Counted from the first letter of the stretch, positions 7,977-16,768 are shown. The stretch: 64,000 nt of DNA from Hyphomicrobiales bacterium (GCA_021775415.1 JAJFHV010000010.1:1-64000); one strand, 5' to 3'. The notes: generated by a model not told the origin, from the sequence alone. A program made the numbers and translations.

Positions 7977-8051
7977 GCGCCCTTCGTCTATCGGTTAGGA
8001 CGCCAGGTTTTCAACCTGGAAAGAGGGGTTCGATTCCCCTAGGGCGTACCA
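7977..8051 (+). tRNA. tRNA-Glu (anticodon TTC)
   Basis: The plus strand folds as a tRNA. The acceptor stem is GCGCCCT/AGGGCGT with a G-T first pair, the anticodon stem is CCAGG/CCTGG around loop TTTTCAA (anticodon TTC), and the T-arm is GGGGTTCGATTCCCC. CCA is encoded at 8049-8051. It has its own promoter just upstream. Confidence 0.97.
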
Positions 8052-8427
8052 AAGAAACTCAATAAAATCATTACCTTAATGGCCAGCTATCTGCGGATTA
8101 TCCCATTGTGGATAAATGTGCGACCGCGAAGTAATTTTACGGTGCAGTCTTGAATGACTCGCTGATCGCCAGGAAAAACTATTGTTTGCCAAAATCGCCA
8201 GGCTATTTTCGATCAATCACGATCTTGCTTGTGGAGGGAAGCTGTCTTACCGGCTACACGTTTCTCAATCAGGTCTGATGTGGTATGTTCGCACAAGATG
8301 GTAGCCATTCCTGCCCCCCAGCCCTATGGCTATCATCGGGCGGCTGGCAGGGGCGAGACAAGAATTTACCGCCTACCAGCCGCTTTTGCTTACAACTCCA
8401 AAAGCTTCACTCAAGCTAAATTTCCAA
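8052..8427. other. 376-base intergenic region between tRNA-Glu and the recJ 3' end
   Basis: I see no convincing protein gene here. The first part contains a single perfect DnaA-box 9-mer (TGTGGATAA, 8107-8115) and a repeated ATCGCCAGG (near 8164 and 8196). The second part (8297-8387) forms two strong stem-loops and is annotated separately as a candidate small RNA. Confidence 0.5.
8297..8387 (+). ncRNA. candidate small RNA: C-rich-loop hairpin plus terminator-like hairpin
   Basis: GATGGTAGCCAT (8297-8308) pairs with ATGGCTATCATC (8326-8337), giving 12 base pairs with one G-U wobble and a 17-base loop containing a run of six C. GCGGCTGG (8340-8347) then pairs with CCAGCCGC (8376-8383), with an inner GGCG/CGCC pairing, and is followed by TTTT. 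A loop rich in C can pair with Shine-Dalgarno sequences, as in several rhizobial trans-acting sRNAs. The region faces the recJ 3' end. No promoter was identified with confidence, so the 5' end may lie further upstream. Confidence 0.4.
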
Positions 8428-10227
8428 CTAAACTTCAGCCGCGTCCAGCAGACGCAACTGCACCCGTCTCGCACCTTGCCAGATATCTGCGGACAGGGTT
8501 CCAACCAGATGGACCGGCTTGCCGCCATTGTTGAGGATGAGTTTTCCAACCGGTGTATCGGCAGAACGGAACGCAATACCACGCAATTGTGCACCATCAC
8601 CTGCGGAGGCGGTGAACGACACATGATCGCTGCCGACGATTTTCACATACCGTATCTGATGGGCGGGAAAGGCAAACACCGGTGCAGGATGACCTGAACC
8701 GAAAGGGCCGGCCTGCTCAATCAGATCAATCAGTGCAAGATTTGCACTTCGCGCGGTTAAAGCTCCATCGATTTTCAAACGCTGATCACTGCGAACTGCT
8801 TCAACGGCATCCCCAAGTGATTCTTCAAAAAACGCCCGCAGTGCCCCGAGCTTGTCTTTCATGACAGTCAGCCCGGCCGCCATTGTGTGGCCTCCACCTT
8901 TTTCGAGCAGGCCTTTCTCGACTGCAGATCGCACCACCAGACCTAGATCAATCCCTGGAACCGAGCGCCCTGAACCCGCACCCTTGCCGGACTTGTCAAA
9001 GGCAATCGCGAAAGCGGGTCTGTGAAATTTGTCTTTCAACCGGGAGGCAAGCAGGCCAACAATGCCTGGATGCCATTGATCGCTGGCCGTTACCATCACG
9101 GCAGGGCCAGTGCCCTTGGCCATTTCCGCATCCGCTTCGGCAACCGCCTCTTCGAGCATCTGAGCCTCAGCCTTTTGACGTTCCTGATTGAGCAACTCCA
9201 GCTGCTCTGCAATTTCTGCGGCAATGTCCGGATCCTCCGTGGTCAATAAACGTGAACCAAGGGCTGCGTCTCCAATCCGGCCGCCCGCATTGATGCGTGG
9301 GCCCAGCACAAAACCAAGATGATATGGGCGAGCCGGGCCATCCATCCGGCCAACCCGCATCAATTCTTTCAAGCCGACATTTTGCTGCTGATGCATTACC
9401 TGCAGGCCCTTGACGACGAAGGCGCGGTTGAGGCCCTTGAGCGGGACCACATCACACACGGTTGCAAGACCGACCAGGTCCAGCCAGGATAAAAGGTCGG
9501 GGGCAGAAACACCTTGTTTGTAGTGACCGCGCCCGCGCAATTCGCGGGTAATCGATACCAGTGTCAAGAACACCACACCGGCAGCACAAAGATGTCCCAG
9601 GCCGGAGAGATCGTCCTGCCGGTTGGGGTTGACCAGCGCAGCGCATTTCGGGCTCTCTGTACCCATCTGGTGGTGATCCAGCACAATGACATCGGTATTG
9701 AGTATCGCCGCTTCATCCAGTGCCTCGAAGCTGGTAGCACCGCAATCTACCGTGACAATCAAGTCTGCACCATTATCGATCAGCGTCTTGATCGCCAGTG
9801 GGTTGGGGCCATAACCCTCGAATATGCGGTCCGGGATATAGATTTCATTGATGATGTCATGATGGTTCAAAAACTTCGACATCAGAGCGGATGAAGTAGC
9901 ACCATCCACGTCATAGTCGCCGAAAATTGCGATGCGTTGTCCGTTCTGGATCGCATCCGCCATTCGGGTGGTTGCCTTGTCCATATCGGTCAACACGGCA
10001 GGATCAGGCATCAGATCGCGAATGGCGGGATTGAGAAACCCTTCGGCTTCTTCCTGGGTTACACCCCTGCCCGCCAGAACCCGACCAATGAGTTCGGGCA
10101 AATCAAGATTCTGGCTGATTGCCAGCGCCGTGTTGTGCTCAGCCGGGGCCATCCGCTCAACCCAGCGCTGCTCACTGGCAGATTTCGTTACATCAAGAAA
10201 GGCTCTTGGGGGCTCTACCGTTTTCAT
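8428..10227 (-). CDS. recJ: single-stranded-DNA-specific 5'-3' exonuclease RecJ
   Basis: RecJ degrades single-stranded DNA 5' to 3' in recombination and repair. The 599-residue product has the DHH phosphoesterase motifs: DYDVDG (residues 104-109), VTVDCG (158-163) and LDHHQ (183-187). The DHHA1 part follows with GAGSGRS and the EKGGGHTMAAG signature, and the C-terminus has an OB-like domain. Length is normal for the family. Its ATG (10225-10227) overlaps the TGA of the upstream sulfotransferase gene in an ATGA arrangement, so translation is probably coupled. Hom, glpX and recJ remain in the order I recall from Rhizobiales, but interrupted here. Confidence 0.95.
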   Translation of the reverse strand: MKTVEPPRAFLDVTKSASEQRWVERMAPAEHNTALAISQNLDLPELIGRVLAGRGVTQEEAEGFLNPAIRDLMPDPAVLTDMDKATTRMADAIQNGQRIAIFGDYDVDGATSSALMSKFLNHHDIINEIYIPDRIFEGYGPNPLAIKTLIDNGADLIVTVDCGATSFEALDEAAILNTDVIVLDHHQMGTESPKCAALVNPNRQDDLSGLGHLCAAGVVFLTLVSITRELRGRGHYKQGVSAPDLLSWLDLVGLATVCDVVPLKGLNRAFVVKGLQVMHQQQNVGLKELMRVGRMDGPARPYHLGFVLGPRINAGGRIGDAALGSRLLTTEDPDIAAEIAEQLELLNQERQKAEAQMLEEAVAEADAEMAKGTGPAVMVTASDQWHPGIVGLLASRLKDKFHRPAFAIAFDKSGKGAGSGRSVPGIDLGLVVRSAVEKGLLEKGGGHTMAAGLTVMKDKLGALRAFFEESLGDAVEAVRSDQRLKIDGALTARSANLALIDLIEQAGPFGSGHPAPVFAFPAHQIRYVKIVGSDHVSFTASAGDGAQLRGIAFRSADTPVGKLILNNGGKPVHLVGTLSADIWQGARRVQLRLLDAAEV

Positions 10228-11090
10228 GGCTGATATCCGAACCGTTCCATTTGGACGTGATGATCTTTGACAATCCGGTCGATTTGTTTCGATGTCAGCT
10301 CATCCCGCCACTGATCAGATCTGCCGGAACGAAAGAATTTTGCAGCCTTTTCCGGCTTCTCTTTGAAACCAGCTTCACTCTCCTGCTTTTCCAGGTTTTC
10401 GAATGAAGAAAGTTCAACTGCTTTTGCCAACTGTGATGCAGTTGGTTTCAGCAAGAGGTGCTTTGCCAATCCGCCAAAGAACTTTCCCGGGTCGGTCAAC
10501 ATGTCTTCGTATTTCATAACATAGATTGTGCGGTGCGGCTTGCGGGTCCAGCTTTCAACATGCTCACTCCAAGAGCCATAGACCTCGTAAACCGTTTTTA
10601 TGCCTATGGGTGTTTCCAGCCCCTCCATTGCCATTTGATCAATTGCTTTATCAATCGAACAACTCATGTGATGGCTGAATGAAATCGCCACATCCAATGG
10701 ATTACGTACGATGTAGATTGCACCAGAGGTGACATCAAAATTGATTGTTGGCTGTTTACGATCCATCACCAATGCATGATGCGTTTTAACGAATGCGAGG
10801 CCGCTGGCGGTATCCGCAATTTCTGCCTGCACCTGATGACGAACGGATGCGACCTCCTCACGAGAACATTCTGCTAACGGTTTTTCCAACAATTCCTCGT
10901 AAGATTTTCCTGCGATCTCCCAGGTCGACATCTGGTTCATCCGGTTGATATCCTGTGAACCAGCATCTTCACCCGACATGACATTAATCAAATTGTGCAA
11001 AAAATTCCGCGTCCAGGTGTTGCCGGACTTTGGATAGGAAGCCAGCCAGATGATGCCCTTTGGATTTTCTTTGCCGCCCAACCCGTCCAC
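10224..11090 (-). CDS. sulfotransferase domain protein
   Basis: This 288-residue protein is a PAPS-dependent sulfotransferase-fold protein. The 5'-phosphosulfate-binding loop YPKSGNTW lies near the N-terminus, an IVRNPLDVAISFSHH segment carries the 3'-phosphate-binding Arg and Ser region, and a KYEDM motif follows, as in cytosolic-type sulfotransferases. No signal peptide is visible. The acceptor is unknown; small molecules, lipids or surface glycans are all possible. The stop overlaps the recJ start by four bases. The upstream spacer separates it from the divergent outer membrane protein gene. Confidence 0.85.
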   Translation of the reverse strand: MDGLGGKENPKGIIWLASYPKSGNTWTRNFLHNLINVMSGEDAGSQDINRMNQMSTWEIAGKSYEELLEKPLAECSREEVASVRHQVQAEIADTASGLAFVKTHHALVMDRKQPTINFDVTSGAIYIVRNPLDVAISFSHHMSCSIDKAIDQMAMEGLETPIGIKTVYEVYGSWSEHVESWTRKPHRTIYVMKYEDMLTDPGKFFGGLAKHLLLKPTASQLAKAVELSSFENLEKQESEAGFKEKPEKAAKFFRSGRSDQWRDELTSKQIDRIVKDHHVQMERFGYQP

Positions 11091-11293
11091 TCCAACCGTC
11101 TAAATATCTCTCATCATCATCTTTTACCCACGAATATGCCATTGGCAATGCGCAGGATTCTTCACACCGCAACCAATGCTCCATTGCCACGCTGTTTACA
11201 TTTTGTTAACGACGCTCAGGGGCAAAAATTTCGGGGTATTTGACAACAATGTATTGCCGGGGGAACACGGGCGTTTACGCGTCCAGCGTAAAG

Positions 11294-13159
11294 ATGAGGT
11301 TTCTTCAAACCGCGTCAGCCGCAGCAATGATTGCCTACCTGTCGCAGGCTCCGATTGTAGCGCGGGCCGAAGAACCAAGACTGATCCTTGAGCTCAATGG
11401 TGGTGCTGTTTTCGGCGACAGTCAAAATTGGGCGTTTGTTGTACCCCCGGCTCCAAGCAACAGGACAATCAGACCTGACACCATTTATGGCGGGACAGTA
11501 GGGTTCATTTTACCATCAGGCAATTTGTCGGATACTGGCCTCAGCGGATGGGATGTAGGAGTATTTGCCCGATTTGGCATTTCGAACGAAGAAAATCGCG
11601 GCGGGACGCTGCCATTCCCCTTCTACTATTACAACGTTATGGGTGGCACAGTTCCATCCGGCTATTATACCGGCTTCGCGAAGCATCAAGAACGACACTT
11701 GATGGTTGACTTTGATGCGCGCCGTGATGTGGGGCTTGGGACAGGAGCCAACTCGCAGGCAATCTTTAGCGCCGGCGTAAGATTTGCCTACTTCAACGCG
11801 GAAACCGAAACACTGTTTCAGTGCGGATGCGGGCCAAGTTTAACGGAAACGCGTCAAGCTGAATTTATTGGTGTCGGCCCGCGTATGGGCATTGAATCAA
11901 ACATCCCATTGTCAAAAAACGTTGCTTTCAGCTGGTCGGCTGGCGGATCGGTGTTGTTTGGGCGCAGGAATACAAACTACATCAGTGTGGGTCCGGTTGG
12001 TAACAGTTCCGCACGGGGAGAATTTGATTTCGTTCCAACCCTGGACGCAAGGGCTGCTTTTACATTCAAGCGTCCGGGCACCCCCGCAATCTTCAGCGTT
12101 GGTGTGGAGGCCAATGCCTGGTTTGGTGTTTATGACCAGTTAAACCCGTTTAATGTTCCCGGGATTGGTCAGGGCGAAGAAAACGCCAATCGATTTAGTG
12201 TAAGCCCATTCATAAGTCTCGCCATACCACTTGGTGTAACCGGCGGCGAACAGTCAGGGGTTTCCACCAGCGACTATGGCCTTGAAGATCAAAGCCCCGC
12301 AGAAAGAATGAAGCCGCTGATTGAGGCAGAGGTACGGGGCGGCTATTTATGGCGCGGCGGCAATCAATTGAATTCGTCCGGGGCACCCTTTGAGGAAGCA
12401 GAGAACTTTCCGATTGTCGGGGCAAGCGTCCTTGCCGCGACACCACTCAGCGCGAACTGGCTGGCTCAGTTCGAAGTCGATGGGGAATTGACCGTCGACA
12501 ATGATACTTCCGGCGGTGTCCCGACAGACGACACCTATGACAGAGGTTATACGGCCGGTGGTCATTTGGCTTACATAGCTGGCCCGCTGCAGTTTGGTGT
12601 GTTTGGCGGGATTGGGCAGACTGACATTTTCAGCAGCGGTACGGTTAATCAGGATGCGGATCACAGGTTCATAGGTGCTGAAGGGCGATACTTGTCCCAA
12701 ACTGGTTCGCTGGCCGTTCAAGTGGGCGGGTTTGATATAAGTTCCGCTAACAACGAAGTTCTGGATGATGCCCTGTTCGGCAAAGTGATCGGACAATTGT
12801 TCTTCAACGATGGCAATACCATGCTTCAGGGCGATGTCGCCTATGTCAGCGGGACGCAGGATTCTGATGACGTGCCCTTTGTCAATCCAACGGAATTAAT
12901 TGCCTGGGGCGTGGAACTCGAGCATAGATTGGGTATGAATGTAGGCGATGCGGCGACATCTGTGTTTGTTGGTTATCAGGGTGCGCTCGTTCGTGAAGAA
13001 AGCACCAGTGGCAGGATTGATCGAGTAAATGACAACTCCGTGCATGCCGGAATCAGGTTCCGGTTTGGTGCCAGCTCGCCGTTTGAACGGGAATACAATT
13101 CGGCTCCGGACCTTCCGGATATCCATCGCTGGCTTGGTGCTGTACCTGCTGTCGATTAG
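11294..13159 (+). CDS. large outer membrane protein with two beta-barrel-like halves
   Basis: The 621-residue protein starts with a Sec signal peptide (cleavage likely after ARA, before EEP). The rest is rich in Gly, aromatic and alternating residues typical of beta-barrels. Residues from about 30 to 340 resemble an Lpg1974-type pore-forming barrel. A linker around SGVSTSDYGLEDQSP leads to a second barrel-like stretch of about 250 residues. The frame is open to 11240, but ATG 11294 begins the signal peptide; the Shine-Dalgarno sequence is weak. It is divergent from the sulfotransferase gene and convergent with glpX. Exact barrel boundaries and any cargo are unknown. Confidence 0.7.
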   Translation: MRFLQTASAAAMIAYLSQAPIVARAEEPRLILELNGGAVFGDSQNWAFVVPPAPSNRTIRPDTIYGGTVGFILPSGNLSDTGLSGWDVGVFARFGISNEENRGGTLPFPFYYYNVMGGTVPSGYYTGFAKHQERHLMVDFDARRDVGLGTGANSQAIFSAGVRFAYFNAETETLFQCGCGPSLTETRQAEFIGVGPRMGIESNIPLSKNVAFSWSAGGSVLFGRRNTNYISVGPVGNSSARGEFDFVPTLDARAAFTFKRPGTPAIFSVGVEANAWFGVYDQLNPFNVPGIGQGEENANRFSVSPFISLAIPLGVTGGEQSGVSTSDYGLEDQSPAERMKPLIEAEVRGGYLWRGGNQLNSSGAPFEEAENFPIVGASVLAATPLSANWLAQFEVDGELTVDNDTSGGVPTDDTYDRGYTAGGHLAYIAGPLQFGVFGGIGQTDIFSSGTVNQDADHRFIGAEGRYLSQTGSLAVQVGGFDISSANNEVLDDALFGKVIGQLFFNDGNTMLQGDVAYVSGTQDSDDVPFVNPTELIAWGVELEHRLGMNVGDAATSVFVGYQGALVREESTSGRIDRVNDNSVHAGIRFRFGASSPFEREYNSAPDLPDIHRWLGAVPAVD

Positions 13160-13180
13160 ACGGGCTGAACAGCTATTCGG

Positions 13181-14161
13181 TCACCCAAATTTTCCGATGT
13201 CCTGATGCCGAGCCTTGATCTCGCGAACCGTTTTAGATGATGAACGCATCACGATGGTATGTGTAAATATTTCACTCGAAGAAAACTTCACCCCATCGAG
13301 CATATTGCCGTCGGTTACACCAGTCGCGGCAAACAGCACGTCGCCTTTAGCCATTTCGGTCATCGAGTATTTGCGCTTCGGGTCTTCAATGCCCATTTTG
13401 GCAGCACGGGCCACTTTTTCTGGTGTGTCGAGTATCAGTCGCCCCTGCATTTGACCGCCAATGCAGCGAAGCGCTGCTGCAGCCAGCACGCCCTCCGGTG
13501 CACCTCCGATACCTATATAAATGTCGATGCCGGTTTCTTCCGGATCCGTCGTGTGGATCACACCTGCCACATCTCCATCGCCGATCAAACGGATGGCACA
13601 ACCAGCGGCACGAACTTCTTCGATGATCTTGGCATGGCGCGGACGATCCAGAATACACGCTGTCAAATCCCCAACCTTACAACCCTTGTGTTTGGCCATG
13701 GCGGCCAGATTTTCTGCGGCTGGTTTATCGAGATCGACAATCCCTTCCGGATAGCCGGGGCCTACTGCAATCTTGTCCATATAAACGTCAGGTGCGTAAA
13801 GCAGGCTTCCGCCTTCTGCCAGGGCAATCACAGCTAGCGAGTTAGGAAGGTTCTTCGCGCAAATTGTGGTACCTTCGAGCGGATCGAGTGCAATATCGAC
13901 CTTGGGACCCTTTTTGGTGCCGACTTCCTCACCGATATACAACATCGGTGCCTCGTCACGTTCCCCTTCACCGATCACGACCTTGCCATCAATCGGCAGA
14001 CGATTAAGCTCTGTGCGCATGGCATCGACTGCAACCTGATCAGCCGCCTTTTCATCGCCCTGCCCGCGCAGCCTTGCTGCAGCAACTGCAGCACTCTCTG
14101 TAACGCGCACCAATTCCAGCGTCAAAATACGGTCCAGAATGGCCTGGTTAGAATTTTCCAC
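13181..14161 (-). CDS. glpX: class II fructose-1,6-bisphosphatase
   Basis: GlpX hydrolyses fructose 1,6-bisphosphate to fructose 6-phosphate in gluconeogenesis. The 326-residue product is full length and contains VVIGEGERDEAPMLYIGE, the metal-binding DPLEGTT motif, GDGDVAG and IGIGGAPEGVLAAAALRC, all characteristic of class II FBPases. It lies 12 bases after hom on the same strand, so the two are almost certainly one transcript. Confidence 0.95.
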   Translation of the reverse strand: MENSNQAILDRILTLELVRVTESAAVAAARLRGQGDEKAADQVAVDAMRTELNRLPIDGKVVIGEGERDEAPMLYIGEEVGTKKGPKVDIALDPLEGTTICAKNLPNSLAVIALAEGGSLLYAPDVYMDKIAVGPGYPEGIVDLDKPAAENLAAMAKHKGCKVGDLTACILDRPRHAKIIEEVRAAGCAIRLIGDGDVAGVIHTTDPEETGIDIYIGIGGAPEGVLAAAALRCIGGQMQGRLILDTPEKVARAAKMGIEDPKRKYSMTEMAKGDVLFAATGVTDGNMLDGVKFSSSEIFTHTIVMRSSSKTVREIKARHQDIGKFG

Positions 14162-14173
14162 TTTATGTCTTCC

Positions 14174-15493
14174 TCATTTTTCTATTCGGATCATTTGCGG
14201 CTTACCGGCAAGTGCACTGTCAGCCTCGATTGCTTCAAGTGCCGTGCGGACCGCAGATTCAGTTGTTTCATGGGTAATCAGGATGATGGTTTGCAGGTCG
14301 CTGTCACTCTCCTGCGCTACCCGGTGTTGAACGATTGATTCAAGCGAAATATCTTGAGCAGCCATTGAGCCGGCAATCGCTGCAAACACACCGGCATGAT
14401 CTTTTACCGTCAATCGAATGAAGTATCCGCCCTCGTGGGAACGCATCCGTGCCCGCCTGTAGGGTTCCAGTTCCTTCGCAGGCCTTCCAAGGGCCGGTAC
14501 TTTTTGATCTCCGGGCAAGCATTTTGCGATATCGGCAATGTCGCCAGCCACCGCTGAAGCGGTTGCATCACCTCCCGCACCAGGGCCAGACATTACCAAC
14601 TGGCCAACAATATCCGCATCAATCGCTACTGCATTTGTAACACCAGAAATCTGGGCGATGGTTGAATCAACCGGCACCATGGTCGGGTGCACACGTTGTT
14701 CAACACCACTTTCAGTCTGCTGGGCCACGCCAAGCAGCTTTATGCGGTATCCAAGTTCAGCTGCTGCCTCAATATCGGCAGTTGTAATGCTGGAAATTCC
14801 TTCGACATAGATTTCATCGGAAGCAATTTGAGTTCCAAAGGCGAGGCTCGCCAGAATCGCAAGTTTGTGCGCGGTATCAAAACCTTCCACATCAAACGTT
14901 GGATCGGCTTCGGCGTATCCAAGGCGTTGGGCATCCGCAAGGCAATCCTCAAACGAAATGCCTTCACGCTCCATCCGCGTCAAGATGTAATTACAGGTCC
15001 CGTTCAATATGCCGTAAACGCGTTCAACCTTGTTGGCAGTAAGCGTTTCACGCATTGTTTTTATGACCGGAATACCGCCAGCTACTGCTGCCTCGAAATT
15101 CAGGAGCACTCCCTTTGCTTCTGCAAGAGTTGCCAGTTCCACCCCGTGCCGGGCAAGCATCGCCTTGTTGGCGGTAACCACATGCTTGTCATTTTCCAGC
15201 GCTGCACGCGAAGCATCAAGGGCCGGGCCCTCCTCGCCACCAATCAGCTCAACCAGCACATCCACCTCTGGCGAGGCTGCCAATTCCACCGGATCATCGA
15301 ACCAGGTCATGCGGGACAGATCGACACCACGATCCTTATTTCGATCACGCGAGCATACGGCGGTGACAACAATTTCACGCCCGCAGCGCTCTTTAAGTAA
15401 AGCGCCGTTTTTTTCCAGAACCTGAACAAGAGCAACACCAACGGTACCCAAACCGGCAATGCCAATACGAAGTGCGTGAGGTTCAACAACCAT
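14174..15493 (-). CDS. hom: homoserine dehydrogenase
   Basis: Hom reduces aspartate semialdehyde to homoserine in threonine, isoleucine and methionine synthesis. The 439-residue product has an N-terminal NAD(P) domain (GIAGLGTVG), the central catalytic domain (GILNGTCNYILTRM, then YAEADPTFDVEG) and a C-terminal ACT domain starting near the RLTVKDHAGVFA stretch, which usually gives threonine feedback control. ATG 15493 has GGAAG seven bases upstream and is preferred to the longer frame from 15532. An imperfect stem-loop lies in the 5' leader. Its downstream partner is glpX. Confidence 0.95.
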   Translation of the reverse strand: MVVEPHALRIGIAGLGTVGVALVQVLEKNGALLKERCGREIVVTAVCSRDRNKDRGVDLSRMTWFDDPVELAASPEVDVLVELIGGEEGPALDASRAALENDKHVVTANKAMLARHGVELATLAEAKGVLLNFEAAVAGGIPVIKTMRETLTANKVERVYGILNGTCNYILTRMEREGISFEDCLADAQRLGYAEADPTFDVEGFDTAHKLAILASLAFGTQIASDEIYVEGISSITTADIEAAAELGYRIKLLGVAQQTESGVEQRVHPTMVPVDSTIAQISGVTNAVAIDADIVGQLVMSGPGAGGDATASAVAGDIADIAKCLPGDQKVPALGRPAKELEPYRRARMRSHEGGYFIRLTVKDHAGVFAAIAGSMAAQDISLESIVQHRVAQESDSDLQTIILITHETTESAVRTALEAIEADSALAGKPQMIRIEK

Positions 15494-15595
15494 TGATTTC
15501 TTCCATAGAGCGCGAACATGATGCGAGAGCATTGCACACGCGAAATTTTACGAAGTAAAGCACAGCAGAAAACCAGAAAGGTTCTCCTATCGGCG

Positions 15596-15631
15596 CTCCT
15601 TGTGCAATTTTTGAGACAATCTTGCAAGGAG
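15596..15631 (-). promoter_or_regulatory. stem-loop in the hom 5' leader
   Basis: CTCCTTGTGCAA (15596-15607) pairs with TTGCAAGGAG (15622-15631) with one bulged base, about 100 bases before the hom start. It could be the terminator of the upstream lipoprotein gene or a leader structure for hom. There is no strong T-run, so neither reading is secure. Confidence 0.3.
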
Positions 15632-15699
15632 AGGAATTCAGTTCTGTGGGTATATTCGCACGGGCTGTTGATGCACAGGAGAAATTGGCCGGAGGGACT

Positions 15700-16110
15700 T
15701 TAGTTTTCGATGTCAGAAAGAGCGTTTTTGTAGTGTGAACGGGCTTTGTTCTGCATCGCGCGAATTGAACGCTGACTATCGGTTAATTCTTCATCTTCTA
15801 CTGAGGTGGAATTCTGTGCCGAATTCTTTTCCAACTCATTGATCAAAGCCTGCTGCTCCCTGGTGGTCAGGGTTTCGTTTGATCCATCACCACTGGCGAA
15901 CGCATTGGTCAATTCACCGTTCGTTTCGCCGGATTTTGCCCGAATTTCCTCGATTGCAGCGGTACGCTGCACAGGGTCGTATGTCAGTTCCTCAACTGCT
16001 GTGGTCTGGGTATCGATATTGCTAACATTGGAGGATACACAACCGGAAACCAAGGACAAGAGAGCCCCAGCCGCAATACCCATGCGCAACATATGTGAAC
16101 CAAAACGCAT
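15700..16110 (-). CDS. small lipoprotein of unknown function
   Basis: The 136-residue product begins with a lipoprotein signal peptide ending in the lipobox LVSGC. The mature part is polar, Asn-, Thr- and Glu-rich and probably helical toward the C-terminus, with no domain that I recognise. ATG 16110 has AAAGGA seven bases upstream. It is the gene upstream of hom on the same strand, about 200 bases away, and is divergent from the cysteine-rich secreted protein gene. Confidence 0.65.
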   Translation of the reverse strand: MRFGSHMLRMGIAAGALLSLVSGCVSSNVSNIDTQTTAVEELTYDPVQRTAAIEEIRAKSGETNGELTNAFASGDGSNETLTTREQQALINELEKNSAQNSTSVEDEELTDSQRSIRAMQNKARSHYKNALSDIEN

Positions 16111-16292
16111 TCAAAATCCTTTGTCCGGCTAATTTACCGGATGGTGCTCCAACAGGGTTAGCAATTGGTAAATTCCGGTGGAAAGAACCCCTGACAATTG
16201 CACTGCCGAACGCAATTCAATACAATTGCAATGTGTCACAAATCTGGTCAGAATTACCATTTACATGAAGCATGATATCTATTCTAATCAAA

Positions 16293-16320
16293 ATGTAAGT
16301 TCCGTTTCGTAATCTTACAT
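16293..16320. promoter_or_regulatory. inverted repeat upstream of the cysteine-rich secreted protein
   Basis: ATGTAAG (16293-16299) and CTTACAT (16314-16320) form a perfect 7-base inverted repeat with 14 bases between the arms, about 44 bases before the start codon. The spacing suits a dimeric regulator, but no regulator is implied by the motif. Confidence 0.3.
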
Positions 16321-16363
16321 GCCAATGTACCCCGGATTTACCTGATTCAAAAAGGAGAAAACG

Positions 16364-16624
16364 ATGAAAAAAATTACTCTAACAGCTGCTGCTGCACTGT
16401 TTATGGTTTCCGCGCCGCTGTCCGTCAGCTTTGCCGGACCAATTGCAGATGCCTTGTCTTGCCATGCGTCATGCTCATCAGATCATGCCCAGTGCCTGAG
16501 TGATGGCTTGGACTACAGCCTGATTTCTGATCTTGGCGATGCCAGTGACCGTATGAGTTCCAACATGAGTGTTCGTCAGGAATGCTGGTCTTCATCTACC
16601 CAATGTCATAGTGACTGCGGCTAA
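16364..16624 (+). CDS. small secreted cysteine-rich protein with mirror-symmetric cysteines
   Basis: The 86-residue precursor has a clear Sec signal peptide (cleavage near SFA/GP) and a mature domain of about 62 residues. Its six cysteines are C33-x3-C37-x6-C44 and, after 29 residues, C74-x6-C81-x3-C85, an exact mirror of the first half. This suggests a disulfide-pinned helical hairpin. The Shine-Dalgarno GGAG is strong and a UUCG terminator follows, so it is a single-gene transcript. I do not recognise the family. Periplasmic location is inferred. Confidence 0.7.
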   Translation: MKKITLTAAAALFMVSAPLSVSFAGPIADALSCHASCSSDHAQCLSDGLDYSLISDLGDASDRMSSNMSVRQECWSSSTQCHSDCG

Positions 16625-16647
16625 ATCATTTCGATAATTCGAAATTC

Positions 16648-16674
16648 AAAAACCCGCTTCGGCGGGTTTTTATT
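16648..16674 (+). terminator. rho-independent terminator of the cysteine-rich protein gene
   Basis: AACCCGC (16651-16657), loop TTCG and GCGGGTT (16662-16668) form a stable stem followed by a T-run. Flanking A and T runs extend the stem. Confidence 0.85.
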
Positions 16675-16768
16675 TGAACCAGACAATCAAATATGTGGTA
16701 TCTAAATACCTTATTTATAAGGTATTGTTTTTATTGAGTTATTTTTGAACAATTGCAGTTTAATTGAC

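Noticed and set aside
8099-8115. TTATCC...TGTGGATAA with one perfect DnaA-box 9-mer
   Set aside because: It is a single box with one degenerate partner and no AT-rich unwinding region, dnaA, dnaN or hemE neighbourhood. Not enough for an origin or a DnaA-regulated site.
8229-8697. Overlapping plus-strand frames between tRNA-Glu and recJ
   Set aside because: They run through the predicted hairpins and into the antisense of recJ, with low-complexity translations. Treated as chance frames.
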